Shown one piece after another: positions 32,647 to 42,700 of a stretch of DNA of 64,000 bases; within the stretch, counting starts at the first letter, position 1; every line of letters begins with the position of its first letter. Made by a program: the position numbers and the translations under genes. Source of the DNA: Bradyrhizobium sp. SZCCT0153. Its GTDB lineage: Bacteria > Pseudomonadota > Alphaproteobacteria > Rhizobiales > Xanthobacteraceae. Below the pieces are notes generated by a model. It searched no databases, was not told where the DNA came from, and saw only the letters and a list, made by a program, of their open reading frames with translations. The stretch covers positions 186,001 through 250,000 of the forward strand of contig NZ_JAFCKS010000006.1 of assembly GCF_018129995.1 (NCBI RefSeq), written 5' to 3'.

Positions 32647-34731
32647 GTGGGCAAGGCGAGGGTCGATCAGATTGTGCTGCAGGCGGCAGAGCATTTTGCG
32701 GCAGGTCGCCATGACCAGGCCGACGCGCTCTGTGCGGAGGTGCTGAGGGCGGAGCCGGATCACGTGCCGGCGCTGCATCTTGCCGCGGTCGCGGCTTTCG
32801 TCACCGACCGCGCAGCCGACGGTGCCGCGCTGCTTGGCCGCGTGTTCAACATCGATCCGGAGCACGCGCCGGCCCTCGTCACGCTTGGCGACGCGCTCGC
32901 GGTGAAGGGCGAGCGCGAGGGCGCGGTGGCGGCGTTCCGGCGCGCGCTGGTCCGGAGGCCGGACGATGCGGGCCTGCACAACAAGCTCGGCGTGGCGCTC
33001 GGCGAGCTCGCGCGCTTCGACGAGGCGGAACTTGCCTATCGCCGCGCGCTCGCGCTCGACGCGCATCTGACCCGCGCCTGTTTCAATCTTGCGGTGGTGC
33101 TCGCGGAGCAGGGGCGGCTGACTGAAGCCGAGGAGGCTTATCGCGCGGTCATCGCGCGGGAGCCGGCCTATCGCGGCGCCTGGCTCAATCTCGGCAACCT
33201 CCTCATGGACCAGCTGAAGCTCGGCGAGGCGGAGGTCGCCTATCGCCGCGCACTCGACGGCGATCCCGACGATCCCGGGGTGCTCTGCAATCTCGGCGCC
33301 GTGCTCTATCGGCAAGGCTTGCTCGAAGATGCCATCGTCCAGTACCGCCGCGCCATCGCGCTCATACCGGACAATGCTCCGGCGCTGCGCCTGCTGGGTC
33401 TCGTCCTGCACGAAGCCGGTCACTTGCCCGAGGCCGCCGGTGCTTACAGGCAGACCGTCGCGCGCGATCCGTCGGATCATGTGATCGCAAGCAATCTCGG
33501 CGCCTGTCTGACCGAGCTCGGCGCGCTGAACGAGGCGGTTGCCGCTTGCGAGCAGGCGCTGCTGCTCAAGCCCGATCACGCCGCGGCCTGGACCAATCTC
33601 GGCATCATCTTCGAGAAGCAGGAACGCGTGGAGCGTGCAATCGCCGCGCATCGCTGCGCGGTCGTGGCCGATCCCGCCTATGCCAAGGGCCACGCCAATC
33701 TCGCGGTCGCGCTGCGCAATGCCGGCGAGATCGACGCCGCGCTCGCCGCCTCGCATCGCGCGATCGCGCTCGATCCGGAGCAGCCGCTCGCGCAGTACAA
33801 CCACGCGCATTTCCTGCTGATGAACGGTGAGTTCGCCGACGGGTTCGAAGCCTATCGGTGGCGGCGCAAATGCAAGACGCTGTCGGATGGCGATCCCTCG
33901 TTCACCGAGCCGGAATGGCAGGGCGAGACTCTGGACGGCCGCACCTTGCTGCTGTTCGCCGAATACGGACTCGGCGATGCCCTGCATTTCGTGCGCTATG
34001 TGCCGATGGCGGCGGCGAGGGGCGGCAGGATCGTCCTGCAGGTGCAGCTCGCCCTGGCCTCGCTGTTGAGGCAACTGCCCGACGTCGCCGTGATTCCGCG
34101 CGGCGAGAAGCTGCCGCCGTTCGATCTGCAATTGCCGCTGATGAGCTTGACGCGGGTTTTTGGCACCACGCTCGACAATATTCCAGCGGCCGTGCCGTAT
34201 CTGCAGCCGGATCCCGAAAGACTCTTGCGCTGGCGGGCCGCACTGGGGCGCGAGAGGCGGCTCAAGGTCGGGGTGGTCTGGGCCGGCAATGCCAAACACA
34301 AGGGCGACCAGCAGCGCTCGCTGTCGGCGAAGGCCGTGCTGCCCCGTCTCGTGATGCCCGGAGTGCAGCTCTACAGCCTGCAAAAGGAGCCGCGCGCCGG
34401 GGATGGCGAGGTGCTGGCGGCGCTCGGCAAGGACATCATCGATCTTGCGCCGGCGCTCGGCGATTTCGCTGATACCGCGGCAGCCGTGGCCGCACTCGAT
34501 CTCGTCGTCGCGGTCGACACGTCGGTTGCCCATCTCGCCGGTGCGCTCGGCCGTCCGGTGTGGATGCTCACGCCTTACGCACTGGACTGGCGCTGGCTGC
34601 GCGAGCGCGAGGACAGTCCGTGGTATCCGACCATGCGGCTGTTCCGCCAGCGCGCCCCGCGCGAATGGGACGACCCGCTGCTGCGCCTGTCGGCCGCGCT
34701 CGCGCTGCTCGCCGCGAGTGCCGAAGGCTAG
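32647..34731 (+). CDS. TPR protein with glycosyltransferase-like C-terminal domain
   Basis: A 694-residue cytoplasmic protein: about ten to eleven tetratricopeptide repeats (residues about 1-390, each with A-x-x-N-L/LG and P-x-x-A patterns, such as AAWTNLGIIFEKQERVERAI) followed by a GT-B-like domain (about 400-690) with WQGETLDGRTLLLFAEYGLG, WAGNAKHKGDQQRS and VDTSVAHLAGALGRPVWML. This layout resembles O-GlcNAc-transferase-like and heptosyltransferase-like bacterial proteins. The GTG at 32647 was chosen because GGGGCGGGG lies just before it; TTG at 32629 is possible. The 3' end overlaps the convergent oxidoreductase by 4 bases. Confidence 0.85.
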   Translation: MGKARVDQIVLQAAEHFAAGRHDQADALCAEVLRAEPDHVPALHLAAVAAFVTDRAADGAALLGRVFNIDPEHAPALVTLGDALAVKGEREGAVAAFRRALVRRPDDAGLHNKLGVALGELARFDEAELAYRRALALDAHLTRACFNLAVVLAEQGRLTEAEEAYRAVIAREPAYRGAWLNLGNLLMDQLKLGEAEVAYRRALDGDPDDPGVLCNLGAVLYRQGLLEDAIVQYRRAIALIPDNAPALRLLGLVLHEAGHLPEAAGAYRQTVARDPSDHVIASNLGACLTELGALNEAVAACEQALLLKPDHAAAWTNLGIIFEKQERVERAIAAHRCAVVADPAYAKGHANLAVALRNAGEIDAALAASHRAIALDPEQPLAQYNHAHFLLMNGEFADGFEAYRWRRKCKTLSDGDPSFTEPEWQGETLDGRTLLLFAEYGLGDALHFVRYVPMAAARGGRIVLQVQLALASLLRQLPDVAVIPRGEKLPPFDLQLPLMSLTRVFGTTLDNIPAAVPYLQPDPERLLRWRAALGRERRLKVGVVWAGNAKHKGDQQRSLSAKAVLPRLVMPGVQLYSLQKEPRAGDGEVLAALGKDIIDLAPALGDFADTAAAVAALDLVVAVDTSVAHLAGALGRPVWMLTPYALDWRWLREREDSPWYPTMRLFRQRAPREWDDPLLRLSAALALLAASAEG

Positions 34732-35960
34732 AAACGCTCCGGCCGGTATGGCGCCGGGTCGATCGCAGGCGTCTCGCCGCTCATCATTTCGGCGAGCAGG
34801 CGGCCGGTCGCGGGTCCCAGCGTAAAACCCTGGTGGCCGTGGCCGAAGTTCATCCAGAGACCCGGATGGCGCGGGGCGGCGCCGAGCACCGGCAGCATGT
34901 CGGGCGTGCAGGGGCGGGTGCCGAACCATGGGGCGGGCTCGACGCGCTTGCCGAGGTCGATCAGCTCGCGCGCGGAGGCTTCCGCGCTGGCGAGTTGCAC
35001 CGGCGTGGCGAGCGCGTCCATGCCGGTCAATTCCGCGCCGGTGGTGATGCGGATTCCCTTCGCCATCGGTCCCATGGCGTAACCGCCGGCCTTGTCGACC
35101 AGCGGCAGATCGAGCGACGCGCCGCCGGCGTAATGCATGTGGTAGCCGCGCTTGCGCACCAGCGGAATGCGATAGCCGAATTTGTGCAGCAGATCGGGCG
35201 ACCACGGTCCGAGCGTCACGACGGCATGCGGGGCGTCGATACGTCCCGTGTCGGTGGCGACCGACCAGCCGGTCGCCGTCTGCTGCAAGCTCTGGGCATC
35301 GCCAAGCACGATGGTGCCGCCGAGGCGCTCGAACAGCTCGGCATAGGCCGTGACCAGCGCGCCGGGATCGGACACGGTCCAGGTGTCGAGCCAATGGATC
35401 GCACCGGGCAGGTCGTCGCGAAGGATCGGTTCGGCTTTGGCGAGCTCGGCCCCCGACAGCGCGCGAAACCTGACGCCGAATTCGCGCTGGTCTTCATCCG
35501 CAGCCTTGACGGCGAGATCGAAGGAAGCTGCGTCGCGATGCAGATGCCGGTAGCCCGCGCGGCGGATCAGATTGTCGGCATGGGCCTCGCGAATGAGGAT
35601 GTCGTGCTCGGCCGTCGCGTAGGCGATCAGCCGCGCCCAGGCGTCGATCGCCTCGCGATGCCGCTTCGGCGCCGAATGCCACCAGTAGCGGAGCAGGGGC
35701 TCGATATGGAGATGAAGCGACGACAGGCTGTAACGCACGTCGTTGGTGCGGCCGGTCGCGATCTTCAGGAGCGTGGCGATGTCGCGCGGCATCGGATAGG
35801 GGCGGACCGCCTCCGCCTGGATCATCCCGGCATTGCCGTAGCTGGTCTCGCGGCCCGGCTCCCTGCGGTCGACCAGCGTCACGGACCAGCCGCGCTGCTG
35901 GAGGTGCAGCGCCGCGCTCACGCCGATCATGCCGCCGCCGAGAACGATCGCGCTTTGCAT
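34728..35960 (-). CDS. DadA-like D-amino-acid dehydrogenase / FAD oxidoreductase
   Basis: A 410-residue DAO-fold flavoprotein. The FAD-binding start VLGGGMIGVSAALHLQQRG and the acidic DRREPGRETSYGNAGM match DadA, as do YHMHYAGG and the C-terminal GLWMNFGHGHQGFTLGPATG. It probably deaminates a D-amino acid or related secondary amine, passing electrons to the respiratory chain. It is the last gene of a three-gene unit with the MFS carrier (16 bases apart) and the amidase, so it likely finishes breakdown of a product released by the amidase. Confidence 0.88.
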   Translation of the reverse strand: MQSAIVLGGGMIGVSAALHLQQRGWSVTLVDRREPGRETSYGNAGMIQAEAVRPYPMPRDIATLLKIATGRTNDVRYSLSSLHLHIEPLLRYWWHSAPKRHREAIDAWARLIAYATAEHDILIREAHADNLIRRAGYRHLHRDAASFDLAVKAADEDQREFGVRFRALSGAELAKAEPILRDDLPGAIHWLDTWTVSDPGALVTAYAELFERLGGTIVLGDAQSLQQTATGWSVATDTGRIDAPHAVVTLGPWSPDLLHKFGYRIPLVRKRGYHMHYAGGASLDLPLVDKAGGYAMGPMAKGIRITTGAELTGMDALATPVQLASAEASARELIDLGKRVEPAPWFGTRPCTPDMLPVLGAAPRHPGLWMNFGHGHQGFTLGPATGRLLAEMMSGETPAIDPAPYRPERF

Positions 35961-35976
35961 CGGCAGAATTCTCCTG

Positions 35977-37200
35977 TCAGGCCGGCTGCGGGGCGAGCTT
36001 CGGCTGCGCCGTGTTGATGGTTGCGGCGACCACGACGGACAACGCCGTCATCGCCACGAGGAAGCCGAAGGCGGCATCGAACGATCCGGTGCCGGTCACG
36101 ATGAAGCCGATGGCGACGGGTGCGACGAAGCCCGCGCTCTGGCCGCCGAGATTGACCATGCCGATCCCCGATCCGATCTGGTCGTCGCGGAGCAGCTTGG
36201 TCGGAAGCGCGATCACCGAGGCCAGCACGAAAGACTTGAAGAAGTACACCAGCGACTGGAACACGATCAGCATCGTGATCGTCTCCGCCTTGTACATGGC
36301 GTAGAGGAAGATGCCGGTCAATGCGGAGCTGCCGATCAGCAGATATTTTTCGCGCTCGGCAAAGAACGTCGTCATCACCCAGCCGCCGCTCGCGGTCGCG
36401 ATCGTCGCCATCACGAACGGGATCGGCGCCACCACGCCGACGGTCTTGAGGTCGAGCCCGCGCTGCTGGAGCAAATAGAGCGGCATCCAGGAATCCAGCC
36501 CCTTGTTGACGCAGCTGAGACCGAACCACACCACCATCAGCTGCCACAGCAGCGGATTCTTCATGAGTTCGCGCATCGGCGCACGGTTCTCGGCCTTCGT
36601 CGATGTGTCCTTGTCGCTCGCGTCCGGACGTCCCAGATAGGGGACGAAGACGAAATAGACCACCGCGAAGACGATGCCGGCAATGCCGATCGCGTTGAAG
36701 GCATGGCGCCAGCCGAGCGCGAGGATCAGCGGCGCCATGATCAGCGGCGCGACCATGCTGCCGGCATAGTTGGAAGACAGCAGCAGTGCCGACATCTTCG
36801 GCCGGCTGTCCTTCTTGAAGACTTCCGCGATGGCGCGGATGCTCGCCGGCGGGAAGCCGCCCTCGGCGATGCCGAAGATGAAGCGGATCGCGATCAGCGA
36901 GGTGAGCGACCAGGCAAGACTCGTGAACGCCGTGAACAGCGACCACATCACGATGGTGATGATCACCACATATTTCGATCCGAAGCGGTCGGAGAGCCAT
37001 CCGCCCGGCACCTGCATCGCGGCGTAACCGAGGAAGAACGCGCTGATGACGATGCCGAGATCCGCGGCCTGGAGGTTGAAGTCCTTGCCGATCTGCGCCA
37101 GCGCCAGCGAGATCGCCGCGCGGTCGACATAGGAGATGCAGTAGGCGATGTAGAGCAGGACGAATGCGACGACGCTGGTCTTCCTCGGCAGTTCCGTCAT
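35977..37200 (-). CDS. MFS transporter, anion:cation symporter (ACS) type
   Basis: A 407-residue carrier with twelve helices. The start YIAYCISYVDRAAISLAL and the AAMQVPGGWLSDRFGSKYV loop are characteristic of the ACS family, which moves organic anions such as glucarate or phthalate with protons. It lies between the amidase and the DadA-like gene, all in one direction, and probably imports their substrate. The actual solute is unknown. Confidence 0.9.
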   Translation of the reverse strand: MTELPRKTSVVAFVLLYIAYCISYVDRAAISLALAQIGKDFNLQAADLGIVISAFFLGYAAMQVPGGWLSDRFGSKYVVIITIVMWSLFTAFTSLAWSLTSLIAIRFIFGIAEGGFPPASIRAIAEVFKKDSRPKMSALLLSSNYAGSMVAPLIMAPLILALGWRHAFNAIGIAGIVFAVVYFVFVPYLGRPDASDKDTSTKAENRAPMRELMKNPLLWQLMVVWFGLSCVNKGLDSWMPLYLLQQRGLDLKTVGVVAPIPFVMATIATASGGWVMTTFFAEREKYLLIGSSALTGIFLYAMYKAETITMLIVFQSLVYFFKSFVLASVIALPTKLLRDDQIGSGIGMVNLGGQSAGFVAPVAIGFIVTGTGSFDAAFGFLVAMTALSVVVAATINTAQPKLAPQPA

Positions 37201-37262
37201 GCTCGTCTCCGTTGCGCCGGCGCTGCAGCCGGGGCTGGTTTCGGGTCATTCCCAGGTTCTGG

Positions 37263-38759
37263 TCATTCCCAGGTGAGGAAACCGGGCGCGGCCGACAATG
37301 GCGGCGCTGCGGCGAGCCGCGCCAGGTCGGGCACCGGCCGGCACAATTGCGCATCGCCCGCGAACGCGGCCTCGATGCTCGCGGCGACCGAGAGCACGAT
37401 GGCGTCGCCGCCGCGCGGGCCGACGATCTGAAGGCCGAACGGCAGGCCGGCTTCATCGAGGCCGAGCGGGATGCTGATTGCGGGATGGCCGGGGAGCGTG
37501 ACGGCATAAGCGAGCGCGAGCCAGTGGAAATAGGATCTGGTCGGCACGCCGTCGATCTCGGCAGGATAGAGCTCCGACCAGGGGCGCGGGCTGAGCGTAA
37601 TGGTCGGGCTGATCAGCACGTCGCAAGATTCAAAGAAGGTCTGGTAGGCGCGATAGATTCGCGTCTGCGTCGTCGTGGCGCGCGCGTGGTCCTCGAGCGT
37701 GTAGCCGAGGCCTTCCTCGACATTGGCGCGGACATTGGGGCCGAGCATGTCGGGCCGCTCTTTGTAGTTCTTGCCGTGCGTCGCCAGGAACAGGCCTGCG
37801 CGCAGCACCGCGAAGGCGTCGTCAGCGCCGGCGCAATCCGGCGTCGCTTCGCGGCAATCGGCGAAGAGCGGCGCAAGCTCGTCCACGCGGTGACGGAACA
37901 CGCGCCGGACCGCCTGCTCGGTCGGGGCGAAACCGAAATCCTCGGTGAAGGCGAGGCGCAGCTTGCCGAGGTCGGCGGGGCGCGGAGCGGCCCAGCGCTC
38001 GGCGCGCGCGCGCACTTGCTCGCCGGGCAGCGTATAGGCGAGCGGATCGCGGACATCGTCGCTCGCCATCACCGACAGCATCAACGCGGTGTCGGCGACA
38101 TTGCGCGCCATCGGCCCGTCGGTCGACAAATTGGACCAGCCGAACGCGCGCTTCTCGCTCGCCACGAGCCCGTAGGATGGCCGCATGCCGACGATGCCGG
38201 CGAAGCCGGCGGGATTGCGCAAGGAGCCGCCGGTGTCGGAGCCCGAGGCGAGCGGGGCCATGCCGCAGGCGAGCGCCACCGCCGAGCCGCCGGAGGAGCC
38301 GGCCGCCGAACGCATCGGATCGAACGGATTGCCGGTCGCGCCGAACACGGGATTGCGGGTGTTGCCGCCGGCCGCCCATTCCGGCGTGTTGGTCTTGCCG
38401 AAGATGATGGCGCCGGCCGCACGCAGCCGTGCGACCGAGCCCTGGTCGGAGGCCGGAACGTTGTCCTGCAGCAGCGGGCTGCCATAGGTGGTGCGCAGCC
38501 CGGCGGTGTCCTGGGTGTCCTTGATGAGAACGGGGAGCCCCTGCAGGGCGCCGCGATCCTCGCCGCGCAGGATGGCAGCCTCGGCCTGCCTGGCCGCGGC
38601 GCGTGCGGCTGCCTCGTCCAGGGTCACGACGGCGTTGACGGCAGGATTGATGGTGGCGATCCGCGACAGGCAGGAATCCAGCAGCTCGACGGGCGAGATC
38701 GCCCGGGCGGCCAGCAGACGGCGCAGCTCAACGGCGCTGGAATCGCAAAGTCCGGACAA
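37263..38759 (-). CDS. amidase-signature-family hydrolase
   Basis: A 498-residue amidase. The Ser-cisSer-Lys triad is visible: Lys in LPVLIKDTQDTAGL, cis-Ser in AAGSSGGSAVALACG and the nucleophile Ser in GSDTGGSLRNPA. I place the start at TTG 38759, with AGGGGA six bases upstream; the frame is open further but the additional residues do not resemble the family. It hydrolyses an amide bond of unknown substrate. First gene of the amidase-MFS-DadA-like unit and divergent from an XRE-cupin regulator, which probably controls it. Confidence 0.9.
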   Translation of the reverse strand: MSGLCDSSAVELRRLLAARAISPVELLDSCLSRIATINPAVNAVVTLDEAAARAAARQAEAAILRGEDRGALQGLPVLIKDTQDTAGLRTTYGSPLLQDNVPASDQGSVARLRAAGAIIFGKTNTPEWAAGGNTRNPVFGATGNPFDPMRSAAGSSGGSAVALACGMAPLASGSDTGGSLRNPAGFAGIVGMRPSYGLVASEKRAFGWSNLSTDGPMARNVADTALMLSVMASDDVRDPLAYTLPGEQVRARAERWAAPRPADLGKLRLAFTEDFGFAPTEQAVRRVFRHRVDELAPLFADCREATPDCAGADDAFAVLRAGLFLATHGKNYKERPDMLGPNVRANVEEGLGYTLEDHARATTTQTRIYRAYQTFFESCDVLISPTITLSPRPWSELYPAEIDGVPTRSYFHWLALAYAVTLPGHPAISIPLGLDEAGLPFGLQIVGPRGGDAIVLSVAASIEAAFAGDAQLCRPVPDLARLAAAPPLSAAPGFLTWE

Positions 38760-38823
38760 TGCCAATCCCCTTTCAAATTGTGAAAACGATTTAGCATATC
38801 GGAAAGTCAACGAGGCGCACCAA

Positions 38824-38857
38824 TATTTGTCAGATGGAGCCATTTCTTGCACAAATA
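38824..38857. promoter_or_regulatory. inverted repeat in amidase/regulator promoter region
   Basis: TATTTGT (38824-38830) and ACAAATA (38851-38857) are perfect inverted arms separated by 20 bases, two helical turns, between the divergent amidase and XRE-cupin genes. AT-rich half-sites at this spacing suit a dimeric regulator. The element is only seen as symmetry. Confidence 0.4.
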
Positions 38858-38869
38858 CTGGCACGGCTG

Positions 38870-38902
38870 CCTAAAACGGGAACTTTAGGCCTCTGGAGGC
38901 CT
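38870..38902. promoter_or_regulatory. two overlapping palindromes, possible operator
   Basis: CCTAAA (38870-38875) pairs with TTTAGG (38884-38889), and AGGCCTC (38887-38893) pairs with GAGGCCT (38896-38902), so the two palindromes share AGG. They lie about 70 bases before the regulator start. Binding by the XRE-cupin protein is plausible but unproven. Confidence 0.4.
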
Positions 38903-38968
38903 TGCGTCCGTCCAAAAGATTAGATGGATCGGTCAACAATTTTTCTGCCGCCGTGGTAGCCTCACGGC

Positions 38969-39643
38969 ATGAGCGAGATCACGACGACGCCGGAGGGCGC
39001 CAATTCCCAGCTCGGCCAATGCCTCAAGGCGGCCCGCCAGGCGCGTGGGCTGACGCTCAAGCAGGTGGCGGAGCGGACCGGAATGGCGCTCTCGACCCTG
39101 TCCAAGGTCGAGAACGGCCTGATGTCGCTGACCTACGACAAGCTTCTCCAGCTCACCTCGGGCCTGAAGATGGAGATCGCCGAGCTGTTCAATCCGGCGT
39201 CTCCGCGCCCCGTGCAGGACCGGCCGGTCACGGCGCGGCGGAGCATCAGCCGCGCCGGGCAGGGCCAGGTGATCACGACCGGGTTCTACACCTACACGTA
39301 TCAATGCACCGACCTGATCGGCAAACGTATGGTGCCGATCCTGGCCGAGGTGCGCGCACGCTCGCTGAGCGAGTTCGGCCCGCTGCTGCGTCATGCCGGC
39401 GAGGAGTATTTTCTGGTGACGAGCGGACGCGTCGCCGTCCACACCGAGTTCTATGCGCCGGAGATCCTGGACGAGGGCGACGGCATCTATCTCGACAGCA
39501 CCATGGGCCACGCCTACCTCAACGCCGGCGACGGGCCTGCCGCCAAGGGCGTCTGTCTCTGCACCAGCGAGGGCCCCGATCTCTATGATCAGCTCCGCCA
39601 GATCGCATCGCGCGATGTTGCGGACGATCCGCCGTCGCTCTGA
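38969..39643 (+). CDS. XRE-family regulator with cupin sensor domain
   Basis: A 224-residue regulator: N-terminal helix-turn-helix (about 18-75; LGQCLKAARQARGLTLKQVA and TGMALSTLSKVENG) and a C-terminal cupin_2-type sensor (about 120-205; HAGEEYFLVTSGRVAVHTEF). Such proteins commonly sense small metabolites of nearby catabolic genes (for example PuuR relatives). It is divergent from the amidase operon across a 209-base region rich in inverted repeats, which supports local control. Terminated by the hairpin at 39690. Confidence 0.9.
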   Translation: MSEITTTPEGANSQLGQCLKAARQARGLTLKQVAERTGMALSTLSKVENGLMSLTYDKLLQLTSGLKMEIAELFNPASPRPVQDRPVTARRSISRAGQGQVITTGFYTYTYQCTDLIGKRMVPILAEVRARSLSEFGPLLRHAGEEYFLVTSGRVAVHTEFYAPEILDEGDGIYLDSTMGHAYLNAGDGPAAKGVCLCTSEGPDLYDQLRQIASRDVADDPPSL

Positions 39644-39689
39644 AGTCGGCAAAGGCAGCGCGAAGCCAAGCGAGCGCGAAACGGAAAAC

Positions 39690-39718
39690 GCCCGGCCAAG
39701 GCCGGGCGCTCTTGTTTT
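39690..39718. terminator. bidirectional rho-independent terminator
   Basis: GCCCGGCC and GGCCGGGC form an 8-bp stem around AA, with CTTGTTTT on the plus side and GTTTTCC on the minus side. It lies between the convergent XRE-cupin and rne genes and can serve both. Confidence 0.8.
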
Positions 39719-39734
39719 GGTGCTCGTCTTATTC

Positions 39735-42700
39735 TTATTCGCCGCCGCCGAAGCGGCGCGACCACCAGCCGGCGCGACGCGGTGCGGCCGATGTTTCGCT
39801 TGTCGCTTGCGGCGCGGGCTCCGGAGCCGGCGCGGGCGGGGCAACCGGTTCAGTGGCCTGCGCAGCCGGTGTTGCCGGTTCGCTCGGGCTGCTCGACAGG
39901 AAGCTCACCTTTTCCCGGACCGTGGAGCGGCGCCGCGCGGCCTTGTCGTCGGCGGGCTCTTCTTCCGCGGCGGCAGGAGCCGGCTCGTGCCGGGCCGGCG
40001 CTTCGAACGGGACTTCAGCACGCGGCTCAGGCTGGGTGACCTGAGGCTCGGCGGTGGGTTCGGCCTGCGCGATCGAGGGCGCAGCCTCGCCGCCAAAGCC
40101 GTCGAAATCAGCGACTGCGTCGGTCGCCTCCGGCGGCGCACTGGCCCCGAGCTCGTCGCCGATGGAGCCGGCGAGACCTTCCTCGTTGCCACCGCGCCGG
40201 CGGCGTCCGCCACGGCGACCGCGCCGGCGGCGGCGGTCGGCGTTGGCCTGCTGCTCGCCACGGGCTGCCTGCTCCTCGCCGTCCTCGGCGCCATCCTGCT
40301 CGGACTCGGCCTCCTCTTCGCCTTCGCCGGCCGCGATAGCCGGTTCGGGAAGGGTGGGCGGGCTGTCTTCGCGAAGCTCGCCGTCGCGCGGGCCACCACG
40401 GCCGCGACGACGCCGGCGGCGCTTGCGACCGCGCTGGCCGTCCTGCTCGGTCGCTGCATCACCGGCAGCCTGCTCTTCGGCGAGACCTTCGGTCTCCTCG
40501 GTCTCGACCTCGGATTCGGTCTCCAGATCGAACTCTTCGTCCTCGTAGGCTTCTTCGACCAGGGGCGGCGGGCTCGCTGCCGCCTGCGCCACGAGCAGCG
40601 CCTTGGCGGCTTCCAGCGTATGCACCTGCTCGCCGCGATCGATGAGATAGGCCTGCGGTCCGCTGACGCTGGGATCTGCGATGACCGCCAGCGTGACCTT
40701 GAAGCCGTTCTCGAGATCACGCAGATGGCCGCGCTTGTGGTTCAGCACGTAGAGCGCGACGTCGGTGCGGGTGCGGACCACGAGATTGTGGGTCGCGCCC
40801 TTCATCAGGATTTCTTCGAGGCCGCGCAGCAGCTGCAGCGCCACCGAGGATACCGAGCGGACATGGCCGGTGCCGCCGCAATGCGGGCAGGGATCGGTCG
40901 AGGATTCCAGCACGCTGGCGCGGATGCGCTGGCGCGACATCTCGAGCAGGCCGAAATGCGAGATGCGTCCGACCTGGATGCGCGCGCGGTCCTGCCTCAG
41001 GCAATCGGACAGCTTGCGCTCGACCGCACGGTTGTTGCGCTTCTCGTCCATGTCGATGAAGTCGATGACGATCAGGCCGGCGAGGTCGCGCAGGCGAAGC
41101 TGGCGGGCGACCTCTTCGGACGCCTCCAGATTGGTCTTGAGCGCGGTGTCCTCGATATGGTGCTCGCGGGTCGAGCGTCCGGAGTTGACGTCGATCGAGA
41201 CCAGCGCCTCGGTCTGGTTGATCACGATGTAGCCGCCGGAGCGCAGCTGCACGGTCGGCGAGAACATCGCATCCAGCTGACTCTCGACGCCCATGCGTGA
41301 GAACAGCGGCTGGCCGTCGCGATACTGCTTCACCGCGCCGACATTGGCGGGCATCAGCATCTTCATAAAGTCGCGCGCCTCGCGGTAGCCGGAGTCGCCG
41401 GCAACCGAGATCTCGTCGATCTCCTTGTTGTAGAGGTCGCGCAGCGAGCGCTTGATCAGCGAGCCTTCCTCGTAGACGAGGGTCGGGGCCTGCGACTTCA
41501 GCGTGAGGTCGCGCACCGTCTCCCACATCCGGATCAGATATTCGAAGTCGCGTTTGATCTCGGGCTTGGTGCGGGCGGCGCCTGCCGTGCGCAGGATGAT
41601 GCCCATGCCCTCGGGCACGTCGAGATCCTGCACCACTTCCTTGAGGCGCGAGCGATCCTGCGCGCTGGTGATCTTGCGGCTGATGCCGCCGCCACGCGCG
41701 GTGTTGGGCATCAACACGGCATAGCGGCCGGCGAGCGACAGATAGGTCGTCAGCGCCGCGCCCTTGTTGCCGCGCTCTTCCTTGACGACCTGCACCAGCA
41801 TCACCTGGCGGCGCTTGATGACTTCCTGGATCTTGTACTGGCGGCGCGGACGGAAGGTGCGCTCCGGAACTTCCTCGAGCACGTCGTCACCACCGACGGA
41901 TTCGACGACTTCATCTTCGGCTTCCTCGCCGTCCTCGTCCTCGTCGTCTTCGTCCTCCTCGGACTCCTGATGACGAGCCTCGGTGATTTCGCCGGCGGCG
42001 TACACGGCGTCGGCCGGTTCAGCGGCTGACGTCACGGCTTCGGCGAGAGCCTCGGCGTGCGCCTCGGAAGCGTGAGCTTCGAAGGCTTGAGCTTGGAAGG
42101 TTTGAGATTCCTGGGGCTCGGCAGCGGTCTCGGTCGCGAACGCGGGCTCGGCGCCGATTGCCGCGACAGGCGCGGGCGTCTCGGCGGCATGATCATGGTC
42201 GTGATGATCGTGCTCGCCGTCATGACCATGGTCGTGATGATCGTGAGCGTGATGGTGATCGTCATCATGGGCATGATGATCGTCGTGATCATGGTCTCCA
42301 TGATCGTGGTCGTGATGATCGTGGCCTTCGTGCTCGCCATGATGTTCCGCGTCGGCGTGCAGATGCTCGCCTTCGTGCGAAACGCCCTCGGCGTGCTCCG
42401 GCAGCGCCCCGCCCTCGACCGGCTGCGCCGCGGCATCGGCGCCTTCGACGATTTCGCTGCGGACGCGTTCGCTCTGACCGCGGCGGCGGGCGTTGCGGTG
42501 GCGCGAGCGGCGGCGGCCGTGGGAGCGGTTCTCGGTCTCTTCCTCGGCCTCGCGATGGGCCTGTTCTTCGGCCTCGATCAGCGCCTGCCGGTCGGCAACC
42601 GGGATCTGGTAGTAGTCGGGGTGGATTTCGCTGAAGGCGAGGAAGCCGTGGCGGTTGCCGCCATATTCGACGAAAGCGGCCTGGAGCGAGGGTTCGACCC

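Noticed and set aside
32557..35394. 945-codon minus-strand frame
   Set aside because: Antisense of the TPR gene and shadow of the DadA-like gene; both of these have clear domains in their own frames.
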